From Burkholderiaceae bacterium (GTDB lineage Bacteria > Pseudomonadota > Gammaproteobacteria > Burkholderiales > Burkholderiaceae_C), in NCBI GenBank assembly GCA_026125795.1, contig JAHCKM010000003.1, positions 868,001-932,000 on the forward strand: a stretch of 64,000 nucleotides of DNA, given 5' to 3'. Of this stretch, positions 31,583-41,394 are shown piece by piece (the stretch's first letter is position 1; each line of letters opens with the position of its first letter). Made by a program: the position numbers and the translations under genes. The notes below the pieces were generated by a model. It did no database searches and was not told the DNA's origin. It was given only the letters and a program-made list of their open reading frames with translations.

Positions 31583-32551
31583 ATGAGCTCGACAACAACG
31601 ACCTCGAGTGTCGCCTTGACGACCGAACCACCCGTCGGTGGCTCCAAGCTGGCCGAGTATGCGCGACTGAAGCTGCAGCGCAAGCGGCGCGAGCGACTGA
31701 TCGAGGGCGTGCTCTTGCTCGCGGCGTGCGTGTCGGTGTTCACCACGCTCGGCATCGTCTACATCCTGCTGAAGGAGTCGGTGCTGTTCTTCTCGCACGT
31801 GCCGGTGTGGACGTTTCTCACCGATACGCAATGGACGCCGCTGTTCGACGACGCGCACTTCGGCATCGCCGTGCTGCTCGCCGGCACGGTGAGCAGCTCG
31901 CTCGTGGCGCTGTCGATCGCCATCCCGCTCGGCACCATCATCGCGATCTACCTGTCGGAGTTCGCCGGCCACAAGACCCGCGAGACGATGAAGCCGCTGC
32001 TGGAGCTGCTGTCCGGCGTGCCGACCATCATCTACGGCTACTTTGCGCTGTTGTTCGTGACGCCGCTGCTGCAGAAGATCTACCCGGACCTGCCGGGTTT
32101 CAACGTGCTGTCGGCCGGCATCGTGATGGGCATCATGATCATTCCCTACGTATCGTCGCTCGCCGAGGACGCCATGCGAGCGGTGCCGATGAGCCTGCGC
32201 GAGGGGTCTTACGCGATGGGCGCCACGCGGTTTCAGACTGCGGTCAGGGTTGTCGTGCCGGCCGCGCTGTCGGGTATCGCGGCGGCGTACATCCTGGGCA
32301 TCTCGCGCGCCGTGGGCGAGACCATGATTCTTGCCGTGGCGGCGGGCATGCAGCCGAACCTGACCTTGAATCCCCTCGAACCCGCCGCAACGATCACGTC
32401 GTACATCGTGCAGGTCGCGCTGGGAGATCTGCCGCACGGCAGCATCGGTTACCAGACCATCTTTGCAGCCGGGCTGATGCTGATGCTGCTGACCCTGTTC
32501 TTCAACCTCGTCGGCTATTGGATGCGCCGGCGCTTCCGGGAGGCCTACTGA
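31583..32551 (+). CDS. pstC: Phosphate ABC transporter permease PstC
   Basis: 322 residues with six membrane segments after a 40-residue cytoplasmic N-terminus. The EAA loop that docks on PstB is visible as MSLREGSYAMGATRFQTAV, and the phosphate-pathway segment LLSGVPTIIYGYFALLFV is typical. It forms the channel with PstA. Co-transcribed with the genes that follow. Confidence 0.94.
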   Translation: MSSTTTTSSVALTTEPPVGGSKLAEYARLKLQRKRRERLIEGVLLLAACVSVFTTLGIVYILLKESVLFFSHVPVWTFLTDTQWTPLFDDAHFGIAVLLAGTVSSSLVALSIAIPLGTIIAIYLSEFAGHKTRETMKPLLELLSGVPTIIYGYFALLFVTPLLQKIYPDLPGFNVLSAGIVMGIMIIPYVSSLAEDAMRAVPMSLREGSYAMGATRFQTAVRVVVPAALSGIAAAYILGISRAVGETMILAVAAGMQPNLTLNPLEPAATITSYIVQVALGDLPHGSIGYQTIFAAGLMLMLLTLFFNLVGYWMRRRFREAY

Positions 32552-32627
32552 TGAGACACCGCCGGGCCACGCCTGGGTGCATCGCTTCTCCTCGGAAGGA
32601 CGCGAGCGCAGTGGAGAGGGGGGCACG

Positions 32628-33560
32628 ATGAGTGCCGCCGTGTCGTCGCGACGGGAGACGCTGCGCGCGATCATCCGAAGCCACAAGCGCTGGGACGCGG
32701 TGTTCGGCGTGCTCGGCCTGCTGGCGATGATGGTGGGTGTCCTGACGCTGGCCGCTCTGTTCACCAACATGGCGTTGGATGGCATTCCGCGCCTGACCGG
32801 CGACTTCTTCACGTCGTTTCCCTCGCGTCGCGCGGGCCAGGCCGGGATCCTGTCGGCGTGGGTCGGCTCGATCCTGGTCATGGCCGTCACCGCGCTGTTC
32901 GCGGTGCCGATCGGCGTGGCGGGCGCGGTGTACCTCGAGGAATACGCCAGGAAGAACTGGTTCACCGACATCATCGAGATCAACATCACCAACTTGGCCG
33001 GCGTGCCTTCGATCGTGTACGGGCTGCTCGCGCTGGGTTTGTTCGTCTACGTGTTCGGGTTCGGCCAGAGCATCCTGACCGCCGGGCTGACGCTGGGCCT
33101 GCTGATCCTGCCGATCGTCATCGTCACCACGCGCGAGTCGCTGCGCGCGATCCCTCAGCATGTGCGTGAAGGCGCGTACGCCTGCGGCGCCACACAATGG
33201 CAGGTGGTGCGCGACCACTTGCTGCCCTACGGCACGCCGGGCATCCTCACCGGCGTGATCATCGCGTTGTCGCGTGCCATCGGCGAGACGGCCCCGATCA
33301 TCACGATCGGGGCTCTCACGTTCATCGCCTTCCTGCCGCCGGTGCCCTTCACCGGCGACCCGCCGGCCGGCGTGTTCGACTGGCTGTTCTCGCCTTTCAC
33401 GGTGATGCCGATCCAGATCTTCAACTGGACATCGCGTCCCGACGCCGCCTTTCATGCCAACGCGGCCGCCGCCAGCTTCGTGCTGGTGTTCATGACGCTG
33501 GGCATGAACGCCGTCGCGATCTGGCTGCGCTACCGCTTGCGCAAGAACATCAAATGGTGA
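32628..33560 (+). CDS. pstA: Phosphate ABC transporter permease PstA
   Basis: 310 residues, six membrane segments. Signatures: [19 protein letters not shown] and the EAA loop [18 protein letters not shown]. The start at 32628 follows a G-rich block (AGAGGGGGGCACG) that serves as ribosome site and resembles the ends of the intergenic repeats at 8770 and 59200. A 76-nt gap from pstC contains that repeat. It heterodimerises with PstC. Confidence 0.93.
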   Translation: MSAAVSSRRETLRAIIRSHKRWDAVFGVLGLLAMMVGVLTLAALFTNMALDGIPRLTGDFFTSFPSRRAGQAGILSAWVGSILVMAVTALFAVPIGVAGAVYLEEYARKNWFTDIIEINITNLAGVPSIVYGLLALGLFVYVFGFGQSILTAGLTLGLLILPIVIVTTRESLRAIPQHVREGAYACGATQWQVVRDHLLPYGTPGILTGVIIALSRAIGETAPIITIGALTFIAFLPPVPFTGDPPAGVFDWLFSPFTVMPIQIFNWTSRPDAAFHANAAAASFVLVFMTLGMNAVAIWLRYRLRKNIKW

Positions 33561-33567
33561 ACCGCCG

Positions 33568-34362
33568 ATGACCGCCACCCTCACGCTTCCCGAACGGCCC
33601 CCTGCGCTGAAGGCCGAGTCGAAGAATCTCGATTTCTACTACGGTTCATTCCGCGCCCTCAAGAGCGTGTCGATGCCGGTGTACGAGAACAAGGTCACTG
33701 CGCTGATCGGCCCCAGCGGCTGCGGCAAGAGCACCTACCTGCGCTGCTACAACCGCATGCACGACCTGTACCCCGGAAACCGCTACGAAGGCAGCATCGA
33801 CCTTCATCCGGACCAGGTCAACGTGCTGCATCCATCGGTCGATCCGATCGAGGTGCGCATGCGCGTCTCGATGGTGTTCCAGAAGCCGAATCCGTTTCCG
33901 AAGTCGATATTCGAGAACGTGGTCTATGGTCTGCGTGTGCGCGGCGAGAAGTCGCGCAGCTTTCTCGAGGACAAGGTCGAGGCGGCGCTGAAGGGCGCGG
34001 CCTTGTGGGAGGAGGTGAAGGACCGCCTCGACGAAGTGGCGGTCAACCTGTCGGGCGGCCAGCAGCAGCGGCTGTGCATCGCCCGCTCCCTCGCCACCGA
34101 CCCCGAGATCCTGCTGTTCGACGAACCCACGTCCGCGCTCGATCCCATTGCCACGGGCAGCATCGAAGAGCTGATCAGCGTCATCAAGGGCAAGGTGACG
34201 ATCCTGATCGTCACGCACAATATGCAGCAGGCGGCGCGCGTTTCCGACTTCGTGGCCTACATGTACCTGGGCGAGTTGATCGAGTTTGGCGAAACGCGCG
34301 AGATCTTCATGAAGCCCAAGCGCAGGGAGACCGAGGACTACATCACCGGCCGCTTCGGATGA
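33568..34362 (+). CDS. pstB: Phosphate ABC transporter ATP-binding protein
   Basis: 264 residues. Walker [13 protein letters not shown] signature [16 protein letters not shown], Walker [14 protein letters not shown] and the H-loop [13 protein letters not shown]. It energises PstCA and is thought to pass the transport state to PhoU and PhoR. Its stop overlaps the phoU ATG (ATGA). Confidence 0.96.
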   Translation: MTATLTLPERPPALKAESKNLDFYYGSFRALKSVSMPVYENKVTALIGPSGCGKSTYLRCYNRMHDLYPGNRYEGSIDLHPDQVNVLHPSVDPIEVRMRVSMVFQKPNPFPKSIFENVVYGLRVRGEKSRSFLEDKVEAALKGAALWEEVKDRLDEVAVNLSGGQQQRLCIARSLATDPEILLFDEPTSALDPIATGSIEELISVIKGKVTILIVTHNMQQAARVSDFVAYMYLGELIEFGETREIFMKPKRRETEDYITGRFG

Positions 34363-35099
34363 CCAGTCCGACGACAACAGCGGGATCCGCCATGACAGAA
34401 AAGCACCTTTCCACGCAGTTCGACGCCGAACTCACCGACATCTCTGCACGCGTGCTCGAGATGGGTGGGATGGCGGAGGCCCAGGTGGCTCAGGCCATCT
34501 ACGCGCTCACCCACTTCAGCGGCGACACCGCGTCACAGGTGCTGGCCCGTGAGGAGCAGGTGAACCAGCTCGAAGTGCAGATCGACCGCGAGCTGTCGAC
34601 AATCATCGCCCGGCGCCAGCCGACGGCGCGTGATCTGCGTCTGTTGATCGCCGTGTCCAAGACCATCGCCAACCTGGAGCGTGTGGGGGACGAGGCCGCG
34701 CGGGTGGCGCGTACCGTGCAGCGCCTGCTCAACGCCGGCGTGTCCAGCCGCATGCGGCTGCCGGTGAGCGACCTGGAGTTCGAGTCGGAGCTCGCGATCA
34801 AGCAACTGCGCAAGGCGCTCGATGCCTTTGCCCGGCTCGATGTCGAGGCCGCGCTGGAGGTGCTCAAGCAGGACGACCAGATCGACCGTGAGTTCGACGG
34901 CCTGATGCGCAAGCTGATCACCTACATGATGGAAGACCCGCGCACGATCTCGGCCAGCATCGATCTGGTGTTTGTCGCCAAGGCGATCGAGCGAGTGGGC
35001 GACCATGCCAAGAATCTGGCCGAGGTCATCATCTACGTGGTCAAAGGCGCCGACGTGCGTCATAACTCCCCTGAAACTGCCGCGTCGATGGCACGATGA
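34359..35099 (+). CDS. phoU: Phosphate signalling regulator PhoU
   Basis: 246 residues (235 if started at ATG 34392, which gives the family-typical [14 protein letters not shown] start). Two PhoU three-helix repeats, each with the metal-binding E/D-x-x-x-D type segment, seen as [14 protein letters not shown] and [14 protein letters not shown]. PhoU couples Pst activity to inhibition of PhoR kinase when phosphate is plentiful. It overlaps pstB and phoB by 4 nt each, so translation is coupled. Confidence 0.93.
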   Translation: MTSPTTTAGSAMTEKHLSTQFDAELTDISARVLEMGGMAEAQVAQAIYALTHFSGDTASQVLAREEQVNQLEVQIDRELSTIIARRQPTARDLRLLIAVSKTIANLERVGDEAARVARTVQRLLNAGVSSRMRLPVSDLEFESELAIKQLRKALDAFARLDVEAALEVLKQDDQIDREFDGLMRKLITYMMEDPRTISASIDLVFVAKAIERVGDHAKNLAEVIIYVVKGADVRHNSPETAASMAR

Positions 35100-35800
35100 G
35101 CCGTATCCTGGTTGTCGAAGACGAGCTCGCGATCGCTGAGTTGATCGCGATCAACCTGCGCCACGCCGGGCATGAGGTCGCGATCGCCGTCGATGCGGAA
35201 CAGGCGATCAACGAAGTCGATGCCGTTCTGCCCGACCTGGTGGTGCTCGACTGGATGCTGCCCGGGCAGTCGGGGCTCACGCTGGCGCGCCGCTGGCGCG
35301 CGGATCCGCGCACGCAGTCGCTGCCGGTGATCATGCTGACGGCTCGCGGCGAGGAGAGCGACAAGATCGCCGGTCTCGATGCCGGTGCCGACGACTATCT
35401 GACCAAGCCGTTCTCCACGCACGAGTTGATGGCACGCATCCGCGCCGTGCTGCGTCGCAAGGCGCCCGAGGCGCTGGAAGAGGCGGTGAGCGCCGGTCAC
35501 CTGAGGGTCGATCCGGCCACGCGGCGCGTCAGCGCCGGCGCCCAGGATCTGCGCCTCGGGCCCACCGAGTTCAAGCTGCTGCACTTCCTGGTGACGCATC
35601 CCGAGCGCGTGCACAGCCGCAAGCAGTTGCTCGATCGCGTGTGGGGCGACCATGTGTTCATCGAGGAGCGCACGGTCGACGTGCACGTGAAGCGCCTGCG
35701 CGATGCGCTGGCACCGGCAGGCTGTGCCTCGATGATCGAGACCGTGCGCGGCGTGGGATACCGACTGGTTCGACCTTCCAACTCGCTGGTGACCCCGTAG
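35096..35800 (+). CDS. phoB: Phosphate regulon response regulator PhoB
   Basis: 234 residues. Receiver with acidic pocket VVEDE, phospho-acceptor D52 in VVLDWMLPGQSG and K103 in YLTKPFS. The OmpR-type winged helix has LGPTEFKLLHFLVTHPERVHSR and the recognition helix EERTVDVHVKRLRDAL. Expected to bind the TGTCA direct repeats found at 30026, 30106 and 30387. Starts inside the phoU stop. Confidence 0.95.
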   Translation: MSRILVVEDELAIAELIAINLRHAGHEVAIAVDAEQAINEVDAVLPDLVVLDWMLPGQSGLTLARRWRADPRTQSLPVIMLTARGEESDKIAGLDAGADDYLTKPFSTHELMARIRAVLRRKAPEALEEAVSAGHLRVDPATRRVSAGAQDLRLGPTEFKLLHFLVTHPERVHSRKQLLDRVWGDHVFIEERTVDVHVKRLRDALAPAGCASMIETVRGVGYRLVRPSNSLVTP

Positions 35801-35817
35801 CAAACGAGAGGTCGGTC

Positions 35818-37176
35818 ATGGTCTGGTTGTTGCCCCGGGTGTTTGCGGCGTTGGCCGCCGCCGCTCTCGGTGCAGCGCTGGGCTACTTGGTGGGCGATGC
35901 CATCGGCTCGCACCGACCGTCATGGGGCTTCGTCGGCGCGTTCGCCGCGGTGGCGCTGGCGGTGGCCTACGACCTGTTGCGTGCGCGGCCGTTGCTCAAC
36001 TGGCTGCGCGGCACGCAGACACAGGACGCGCCTCGCCATACCGGCTTCTGGGGCGAACTGGCGTACCGCATGGAACGCGTGTTGCGCAGCCGCGAGCAGG
36101 ATCTGGCGCATGAGCGCGAGCGTCTGACGCAACTGCTGTCGGCCATCGATGCCTCGCCCAACGGCGTGGTGCTGATCGACGAGAACGAGCGCATCGAGTG
36201 GTGCAACGCCACGGCGGCGGACCACCTGGGGATCGAGCCCGTGCGCGACCTGCGTCAGCGCGTGACCAACCTCGTGCGCGCGCCGGTGTTCGTGGCGCAT
36301 CTGCAGTCAGGCCCTGCGGAGCATGCCGTCACCTTCGAGCTGCCCGGACGGCCCGGTGCACTGTCGGTGTGGGTGCGGCCCTACGGCGCCGAAGGCCAGA
36401 AGCTGCTTTTGACGCAGGACATCACCGAGCGGCTGCGCACCGACGAAATGCGGCGCGACTTCGTCGCCAATGTGTCGCACGAGATCCGCACGCCGCTCAC
36501 GGTGCTTTCAGGTTTCGTCGACACGATGAACCAGCTCGAGCTCACCGAGGGCGAGCGACGCCGCGTGCTGTCGCTGATGAAGGAGCAGACCGACCGCATG
36601 CGCAGCTTGCTTGATGACCTGCTCGTGCTCGCGCAGCTCGAGAGCGCACCGCGCCCCCCGGTGGACCGCTGGGTCGACGTCGACGTGCTGATGCAGCGTG
36701 TGCAGGCAGATGCCCAGATGCTGTCCGGCGGCAAGCACAAGCTGCAGTTCGACGTTGACAGCGGCGCCAGCATTGCGGGCGCCGAGTCCGAGTTGTTCGG
36801 TGCCATGCTGAACCTGGTGGTCAACGCGGTGCGCTACACGCCGGCCGGGGGCACGGTCCGCGTGTCGTGGCAGCGTCGTGCGCAGGGCGGCGGCGCGTTC
36901 GAGGTTCGCGACACCGGCATCGGCATCGCGCGCGAGCACCTGGCGCGACTAGGCGAGCGCTTCTACCGCGTCGACGATGGCCGGTCGCGCGGCACCGGCG
37001 GCACCGGGCTCGGCCTGGCCATCGCCAAGCATACGGCGCAGCGCCACGGTGGCGAACTGCAGTGCGACAGCGAGCCCGCCAAGGGTTCGAGTTTTCGCCT
37101 CGTGTTCCCGGCCTCTCGCGTGAAGCACCGCCCGGCCGTCGCGGCTGAAGCACTCAGCGCCGAAACACGCCCGTGA
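35818..37176 (+). CDS. phoR: Phosphate regulon sensor histidine kinase PhoR
   Basis: 452 residues. Two membrane segments at the N-terminus (about 5-50) with hardly any periplasmic loop, as in PhoR. A PAS domain follows (about 100-195: SPNGVVLIDENERIEWCN), then HisKA with NVSHEIRTPLTVLSGF, N box NLVVNAVRYTPAGG, and G boxes DTGIGIARE and GTGGTGLGLAIAKH. It senses phosphate status through Pst/PhoU and phosphorylates PhoB. GAGAGG ribosome site. The last 23 nt overlap the convergent glycosyltransferase gene. Confidence 0.95.
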   Translation: MVWLLPRVFAALAAAALGAALGYLVGDAIGSHRPSWGFVGAFAAVALAVAYDLLRARPLLNWLRGTQTQDAPRHTGFWGELAYRMERVLRSREQDLAHERERLTQLLSAIDASPNGVVLIDENERIEWCNATAADHLGIEPVRDLRQRVTNLVRAPVFVAHLQSGPAEHAVTFELPGRPGALSVWVRPYGAEGQKLLLTQDITERLRTDEMRRDFVANVSHEIRTPLTVLSGFVDTMNQLELTEGERRRVLSLMKEQTDRMRSLLDDLLVLAQLESAPRPPVDRWVDVDVLMQRVQADAQMLSGGKHKLQFDVDSGASIAGAESELFGAMLNLVVNAVRYTPAGGTVRVSWQRRAQGGGAFEVRDTGIGIAREHLARLGERFYRVDDGRSRGTGGTGLGLAIAKHTAQRHGGELQCDSEPAKGSSFRLVFPASRVKHRPAVAAEALSAETRP

Positions 37177-38812
37177 TCTCGTCCTTGTCGGTGGGTCGGC
37201 GCTCCAGCGCCACGGTGGTCCACCCGGACGGTGGCAGCGGCGGATTGGCCAGTGTGCCGGCCTTGACCCAGATCGGGCACGCCTCGGTGTCGGCATCGGG
37301 CCGGGTGTCGACCCGCCAGCGGCCGTGGTACTCGAGCGCCGCGGTCAGCGCACGCGGCAGGGCGGGTGCGGCGATGCAAGGCACGTCGCTCGGGATGTGG
37401 CGCCTCAGCAACTCCACATGGGCGCGATAGCTGCGCGCGTAGTTCAGCGGCGGCAGCCACAGCGTCATCGCAAGGTTCCATGCCAGAACCACGCCGCCGG
37501 CCGGCAGCACCAGGCTGCGCCAGATGGCCGCGCGATGGCGCGCGGTGCGCCATCGCACCACCCACAGCCAGGCCAGCGTGGCGAAGCTGGCCGCAATCAG
37601 CGACAGCCAGGCAAACTGCGGCTTGAAGCCCGGCGCGAGCTTGGCCACGTTGGCCGCCACCTTGGCCGGCACGCCGGCTTGCATCGCGATATAGATCAGC
37701 CACACGGCGAGCGCGAGCAGCGAAAAGAAGAACACTGAGAACCAGTCGATCGCCGAGCCGGTGCTGCGCCGCAAGGTGGGCAGCGCAAACGCAGCCAGCA
37801 CCGCGACGCCCGGCAGACCGAGCAGCAGCGCCCGGTCGGAGCCGCCCATCACGAGACAGGCGACCAGCCCGGTGCCGAGCACCGCGAGCGGAATCGACAG
37901 GTGGCGCCGCATCAAGTGGTGGCGCCATTGCCACAGCGCCCACAGGGCGAGCAGCCAGGCCGGCCACAAGAACCACAACCACTGTCGCGCCACGTGCAGC
38001 ACCGCACGGGCCGAGTTGGGCGGCGTGACGCGCCACGCCCATTGGTCAAGCAGCCAGGCCGAAACTGCCGCCAGCACGGTGGCGGCCGCCACCCAGCCGC
38101 CCAAGCGCCGAACCTCGCCATAGGTCGAACGCAGGCAGATCGTCGTGCCGGCAATGCCGAGCACGGCCGCGACGCTGGGGGCGCCGCTGCAAGCCAGCGC
38201 CGGCAGCGCAAACACGATGCCCGCCCGGGCTCTGCGCGGATGGAAAGCCGCGACCGCCATCGCCCACTGCACGGTGGCCACGGCCGCCAGTTGCGCCAGC
38301 TCGGGCGTTGTTTCGTGACCGAGTTGCAGCAAGCCCAGCGTGGCGATCAACGCCAGGATCGAGGCGTCAGCGATCGCCCTGGCGTAGTCGACCGCATGGG
38401 CCTCGCCGCCGAATGCGAACGGCAGCGGCTGCGCGGCCTCGGTGCGGGCCAGCGCGAAGCTGCCGTACCACAGCGCCACCATCGTCGCGGTGAGCAGCAG
38501 CGCAAACGGGACGCGCACGGCCAGCGCCGGGTCGAGCCACGGTGACGTGAGCGCGATGAAGGCGGCGCCGATCCAGTGCGGCAGGTGGGCCGCATCGGTG
38601 GGCACGCCGCCGAGCGCGGGCGCCAGCCACGAGGTGCGGCCTTCGGCCATGGCCAGCATCTGGCCGAACGCGGTGAGGTCGGCGTTCTTCCACGGGTCAC
38701 GCCCGAACACGCCCGGCAGCACATAGGCTGCGCACAGGAGCAGCAAGGCAGCGCGCGGCAGCGGGCGCGCGGCGTCGCTCGTGACCAGAGCGGGGATCGG
38801 CGCGGCGCTCAC
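37154..38812 (-). CDS. GT39-like membrane glycosyltransferase (ArnT/PMT fold)
   Basis: 552 residues with about 12 hydrophobic segments and a soluble C-terminal portion of about 100 residues. The first periplasmic loop has FGRDPWKNADLTAFGQM, recalling the RDE/RDP-W..D motif of glycosyltransferase family 39 (ArnT, protein mannosyltransferases) that uses polyprenyl-phosphate sugars. The donor and acceptor are unknown; lipid A or a cell-surface glycan is possible. It overlaps phoR tail to tail by 23 nt. Confidence 0.75.
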   Translation of the reverse strand: MSAAPIPALVTSDAARPLPRAALLLLCAAYVLPGVFGRDPWKNADLTAFGQMLAMAEGRTSWLAPALGGVPTDAAHLPHWIGAAFIALTSPWLDPALAVRVPFALLLTATMVALWYGSFALARTEAAQPLPFAFGGEAHAVDYARAIADASILALIATLGLLQLGHETTPELAQLAAVATVQWAMAVAAFHPRRARAGIVFALPALACSGAPSVAAVLGIAGTTICLRSTYGEVRRLGGWVAAATVLAAVSAWLLDQWAWRVTPPNSARAVLHVARQWLWFLWPAWLLALWALWQWRHHLMRRHLSIPLAVLGTGLVACLVMGGSDRALLLGLPGVAVLAAFALPTLRRSTGSAIDWFSVFFFSLLALAVWLIYIAMQAGVPAKVAANVAKLAPGFKPQFAWLSLIAASFATLAWLWVVRWRTARHRAAIWRSLVLPAGGVVLAWNLAMTLWLPPLNYARSYRAHVELLRRHIPSDVPCIAAPALPRALTAALEYHGRWRVDTRPDADTEACPIWVKAGTLANPPLPPSGWTTVALERRPTDKDEITGVFRR

Positions 38813-38850
38813 CGATCAATCATGCCGCACACAAACACAACGGGCCTCCG

Positions 38851-39035
38851 GGCCGTTGCGGTGAAGGCTCATGTCGCGCAGCGACGTGATGCCGAAGCCA
38901 CAACAGCCGCAGGCCGTTGCAGTGAAGGCTCATGTCGCGCAACGACGTGATGCCGAAACCACAACAGCCGCAGGCCGTTGCGGTGAGGCTCACTTCGCGC
39001 AAGCGAAGTGAAGGCGCGAAGCGCCGGCCGAAACC
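38851..39035. repeat. 61-nt tandem repeat array of the palindromic element
   Basis: Units begin GGCCGTTGC at 38851, 38912 and 38973, so the period is exactly 61 nt. Units 1 and 2 are nearly identical and each holds TCATGTCGC...GCGACGTGA or its variant. The third carries the TCACTTCGC/GCGAAGTGA palindrome and the GGCGC-GAA-GCGCC hairpin as at 27389. It lies between the glycosyltransferase gene and rpmE2 in 266 nt that otherwise hold only the rpmE2 terminator. Confidence 0.85.
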
Positions 39036-39058
39036 AAAAAGGCAGCCGAGGCTGCCTT
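39035..39058 (-). terminator. Rho-independent terminator of rpmE2
   Basis: AAGGCAGCC (39039-39047)/GGCTGCCTT (39050-39058), 2-nt loop; on the minus strand TTTTTGGTTT follows. It lies 20 nt past the rpmE2 stop. Confidence 0.85.
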
Positions 39059-39078
39059 CGTGCCGGAGCGCGCGACGC

Positions 39079-39339
39079 TCACTTCTTCAGGCCGACGCGC
39101 GCGAACTTGTTGCGGAACTTCTCGACCCGGCCGCCGAGGTTGTCCACGCTCTTCTGCGTGCCGGTGTAGAACGGGTGCGATTCGCTCGTGGTCTCGAGCT
39201 TCACCAGCGGCAACTCGCGGCCGTCGTCCAGCGTGATCGTCTCCTTGGTCTGCAGGCACGAGCGCGTGACGAACTTGAAGCCGTTGGACAGGTCCACGAA
39301 GCAGATCTCGCGGTACTCGGGGTGGATGCCTTGTTTCAT
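39079..39339 (-). CDS. rpmE2: 50S ribosomal protein L31 type B
   Basis: 86 residues. [20 protein letters not shown] matches L31; the zinc CxxC motif of type A L31 is absent, so this is the zinc-independent type B form (YkgM-like), with the characteristic [10 protein letters not shown] and [10 protein letters not shown] segments. In some bacteria type B is a zinc-starvation paralogue, but next to rho it is often the main L31. A TATAAT box (39420-39415) gives a leader of about 70 nt. Confidence 0.92.
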   Translation of the reverse strand: MKQGIHPEYREICFVDLSNGFKFVTRSCLQTKETITLDDGRELPLVKLETTSESHPFYTGTQKSVDNLGGRVEKFRNKFARVGLKK

Positions 39340-39414
39340 TGCGGGCCTCAGGTCGAATGCGGGAGCCATGAGCAGCGGAGAACGCTGCGCACACTTTCCG
39401 GGAGGAAGCGGCGG

Positions 39415-39420
39415 ATTATA
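39415..39420 (-). promoter_or_regulatory. -10 box for rpmE2
   Basis: Perfect TATAAT on the minus strand, 75 nt before the rpmE2 ATG and just beyond the rho stop. No convincing -35 at 16-18 nt. Confidence 0.45.
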
Positions 39421-39434
39421 GCGGGGGTGCGTTG

Positions 39435-40700
39435 TCACCCGCCGCGCCGCATCATGTCGAAGAAGTCCAGGTTGTTCTTGCTGGCCTTCATCTTGTCGAG
39501 GATGAACTCCATCGCCTCGATCTCGTCCATCGGATACAGCAGTTTGCGCAGGATCCAGGTCTTCTGCAGGATCTCGGGCTTGAGCAGCAGCTCCTCGCGC
39601 CGCGTGCCGCTCTTGTTGAGCAGGATCGACGGGTAGACGCGCTTCTCCGACATGCGCCGGTCGAGGTGGATCTCGCAGTTGCCGGTGCCCTTGAACTCCT
39701 CGTAGATCACCTCGTCCATCTTGGAGCCGGTGTCGATCAGCGCGGTGCCGATGATGGTGAGTGATCCGCCTTCCTCCACGTTGCGCGCGGCGCCGAAGAA
39801 GCGCTTGGGCCGCTGCAGCGCGTTGGCGTCGACGCCGCCGGTGAGCACCTTGCCGGAGGAGGGCAGCACGTTGTTGTAGGCACGCGCCAGGCGCGTGATC
39901 GAATCGAGCAGGATCACCACGTCCTTCTTCAACTCCACCAGGCGCTTGGCGCGCTCGATCACCATCTCGGCCACCTGCACGTGGCGCGCCGCGGGTTCGT
40001 CGAAGGTGGAGCTGATGACCTCGCCACGCACGGTGCGGATCATCTCGGTCACTTCCTCGGGCCGCTCGTCGACCAGCAGCACGATCAGGTGCACGTCGGG
40101 GTAGTTGGCGACGATCGCATGCGCCAGGTGCTGCATCATGATCGTCTTGCCGCTCTTGGGCTGCGACACGAGCAGCGCGCGCTGGCCTTTGCCGATGGGT
40201 GCGATCAGGTCGATGATGCGGCAGGTGATGTTCTCGTCGCTGGCCTTGATGTCGCGTTCGAGCCTGAACTGCTCCTTGGGGAACAGCGGCGTCAGGTTCT
40301 CGAACATGATCTTGTGCTTGCTCTCCTCGGGCGTCAGGCCGTTGACCTTGTCGACCTTGACCAGCGCGAAATAGCGCTCGCCGTCCTTGGGCACGCGCAC
40401 CTCGCCTTCGACCATGTCGCCGGTGTGCAGGTTGAAGCGGCGGATCTGGCTCGGCGACAGGTAGATGTCGTCGGTGCTCGCCATGTAGCTGGTGTCGATC
40501 GAGCGCAGGAAGCCGAAGCCGTCGGGCAGTACCTCGAGCACGCCGTCGCCGAACACCTGCTCGCCGCCCTTGGCGCGCTTTTTCATGATCGCGAACATCA
40601 ACTCCTGCTTGCGCATGCGAGCGACGTTCTCGATCTCCAGTTCTTCGCCCATCTTGATGAGCGCCGAGACGTGAAGCGTCTTCAGTTCGGACAGGTGCAT
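39435..40700 (-). CDS. rho: Transcription termination factor Rho
   Basis: 421 residues, standard. N-terminal helical domain [20 protein letters not shown], then the cold-shock-like RNA-binding fold ([14 protein letters not shown]). The hexameric ATPase has Walker A QPKSGKT, Walker [17 protein letters not shown], and the Q-loop/R-loop region [22 protein letters not shown]. The start at 40700 is chosen over an upstream frame extension by homology. The 5' leader is long (about 210 nt), as is usual for autoregulated rho. Confidence 0.96.
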   Translation of the reverse strand: MHLSELKTLHVSALIKMGEELEIENVARMRKQELMFAIMKKRAKGGEQVFGDGVLEVLPDGFGFLRSIDTSYMASTDDIYLSPSQIRRFNLHTGDMVEGEVRVPKDGERYFALVKVDKVNGLTPEESKHKIMFENLTPLFPKEQFRLERDIKASDENITCRIIDLIAPIGKGQRALLVSQPKSGKTIMMQHLAHAIVANYPDVHLIVLLVDERPEEVTEMIRTVRGEVISSTFDEPAARHVQVAEMVIERAKRLVELKKDVVILLDSITRLARAYNNVLPSSGKVLTGGVDANALQRPKRFFGAARNVEEGGSLTIIGTALIDTGSKMDEVIYEEFKGTGNCEIHLDRRMSEKRVYPSILLNKSGTRREELLLKPEILQKTWILRKLLYPMDEIEAMEFILDKMKASKNNLDFFDMMRRGG

Positions 40701-40881
40701 TCGTTCAACCAGAGGTGGATGACAGTCGGGCCCGTTGCCGCGGGCGCGAACGGACTTCACCGGCCGTGACCCGAAAGCGTCACCGCCCGCGCGGGGCAGG
40801 CGAGCCTTGAAGCATCGGGGTTGGGGCCGAGTCCGCGCGCTGAAGTGGGTACGCGCGGCGGCAATCCTGTGGCGGCTTGAT

Positions 40882-40949
40882 CAGCCGGTTTTCATCCGGC
40901 TGGACCGCAATGCGGGCGATTATAGATGACCGTCGAGAAACGCGGTCAA
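40882..40949 (-). promoter_or_regulatory. Candidate rho promoter in the trxA 3' end, with leader hairpin
   Basis: Minus strand: TTGACC (40949-40944), 19-nt spacer, TATAAT (40924-40919) that overlaps the trxA stop codon. Just downstream CAGCCGG-7 nt-CCGGCTG (40882-40902) forms a 7-bp hairpin near the predicted 5' end of the rho message. The roughly 220 nt from here to the rho start contains no convincing gene. The spacing is longer than ideal, so confidence is moderate. Confidence 0.5.
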
Positions 40950-41249
40950 CTGCGACTTCGACAGCGCGCCGACTTTGGTGGCGGCCAGTTGCCCGTCCTT
41001 GAACAACATCAGCGTCGGGATGCCGCGGATGCCGAACTTGGCCGGCACGTCCTGGTTTTCGTCGACGTTCATCTTGGCGATCTGCAGCCGGCCGGTGTAA
41101 TCCTTGGCCGCTTCGTCGAGGATCGGCGCGATCATCTTGCACGGGCCGCACCACTCGGCCCAGTAGTCGACCAGCACCGGCTTGTCGGACTTCAGCACGT
41201 CGGCATCGAACGATGCGTCGGACACGTGTTTGATCAATTCGCTGGCCAT
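40920..41249 (-). CDS. trxA: Thioredoxin
   Basis: 109 residues, standard TrxA. Active site [16 protein letters not shown] (WCGPC) and the cis-proline loop [12 protein letters not shown] general protein disulfide reductant, reduced by thioredoxin reductase. It lies directly upstream of rho as in many proteobacteria. The start at 41249 gives the usual MASELIKHV beginning. Confidence 0.96.
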   Translation of the reverse strand: MASELIKHVSDASFDADVLKSDKPVLVDYWAEWCGPCKMIAPILDEAAKDYTGRLQIAKMNVDENQDVPAKFGIRGIPTLMLFKDGQLAATKVGALSKSQLTAFLDGHL

Positions 41250-41394
41250 CAAGAATCCTCCGTGCTGCGCACTCCGGATGTCGCCCTGGGAGCGGCTCGG
41301 CGGCTCGTGAGCGATCCTGTATCGGCGGGTCGCTCGACCGTGGAATGCGGGCAGATTCTGACACATCGACCTTGACCTTGCCCGCGGCCGCACA

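Noticed and set aside
38820-39002. 60-codon frame on the minus strand
   Set aside because: It is the translation of the 61-nt tandem array; it has no ribosome site or family similarity.
38851-39035. Possible CRISPR array
   Set aside because: Units are contiguous with no unique spacers and only three copies; no cas genes nearby.
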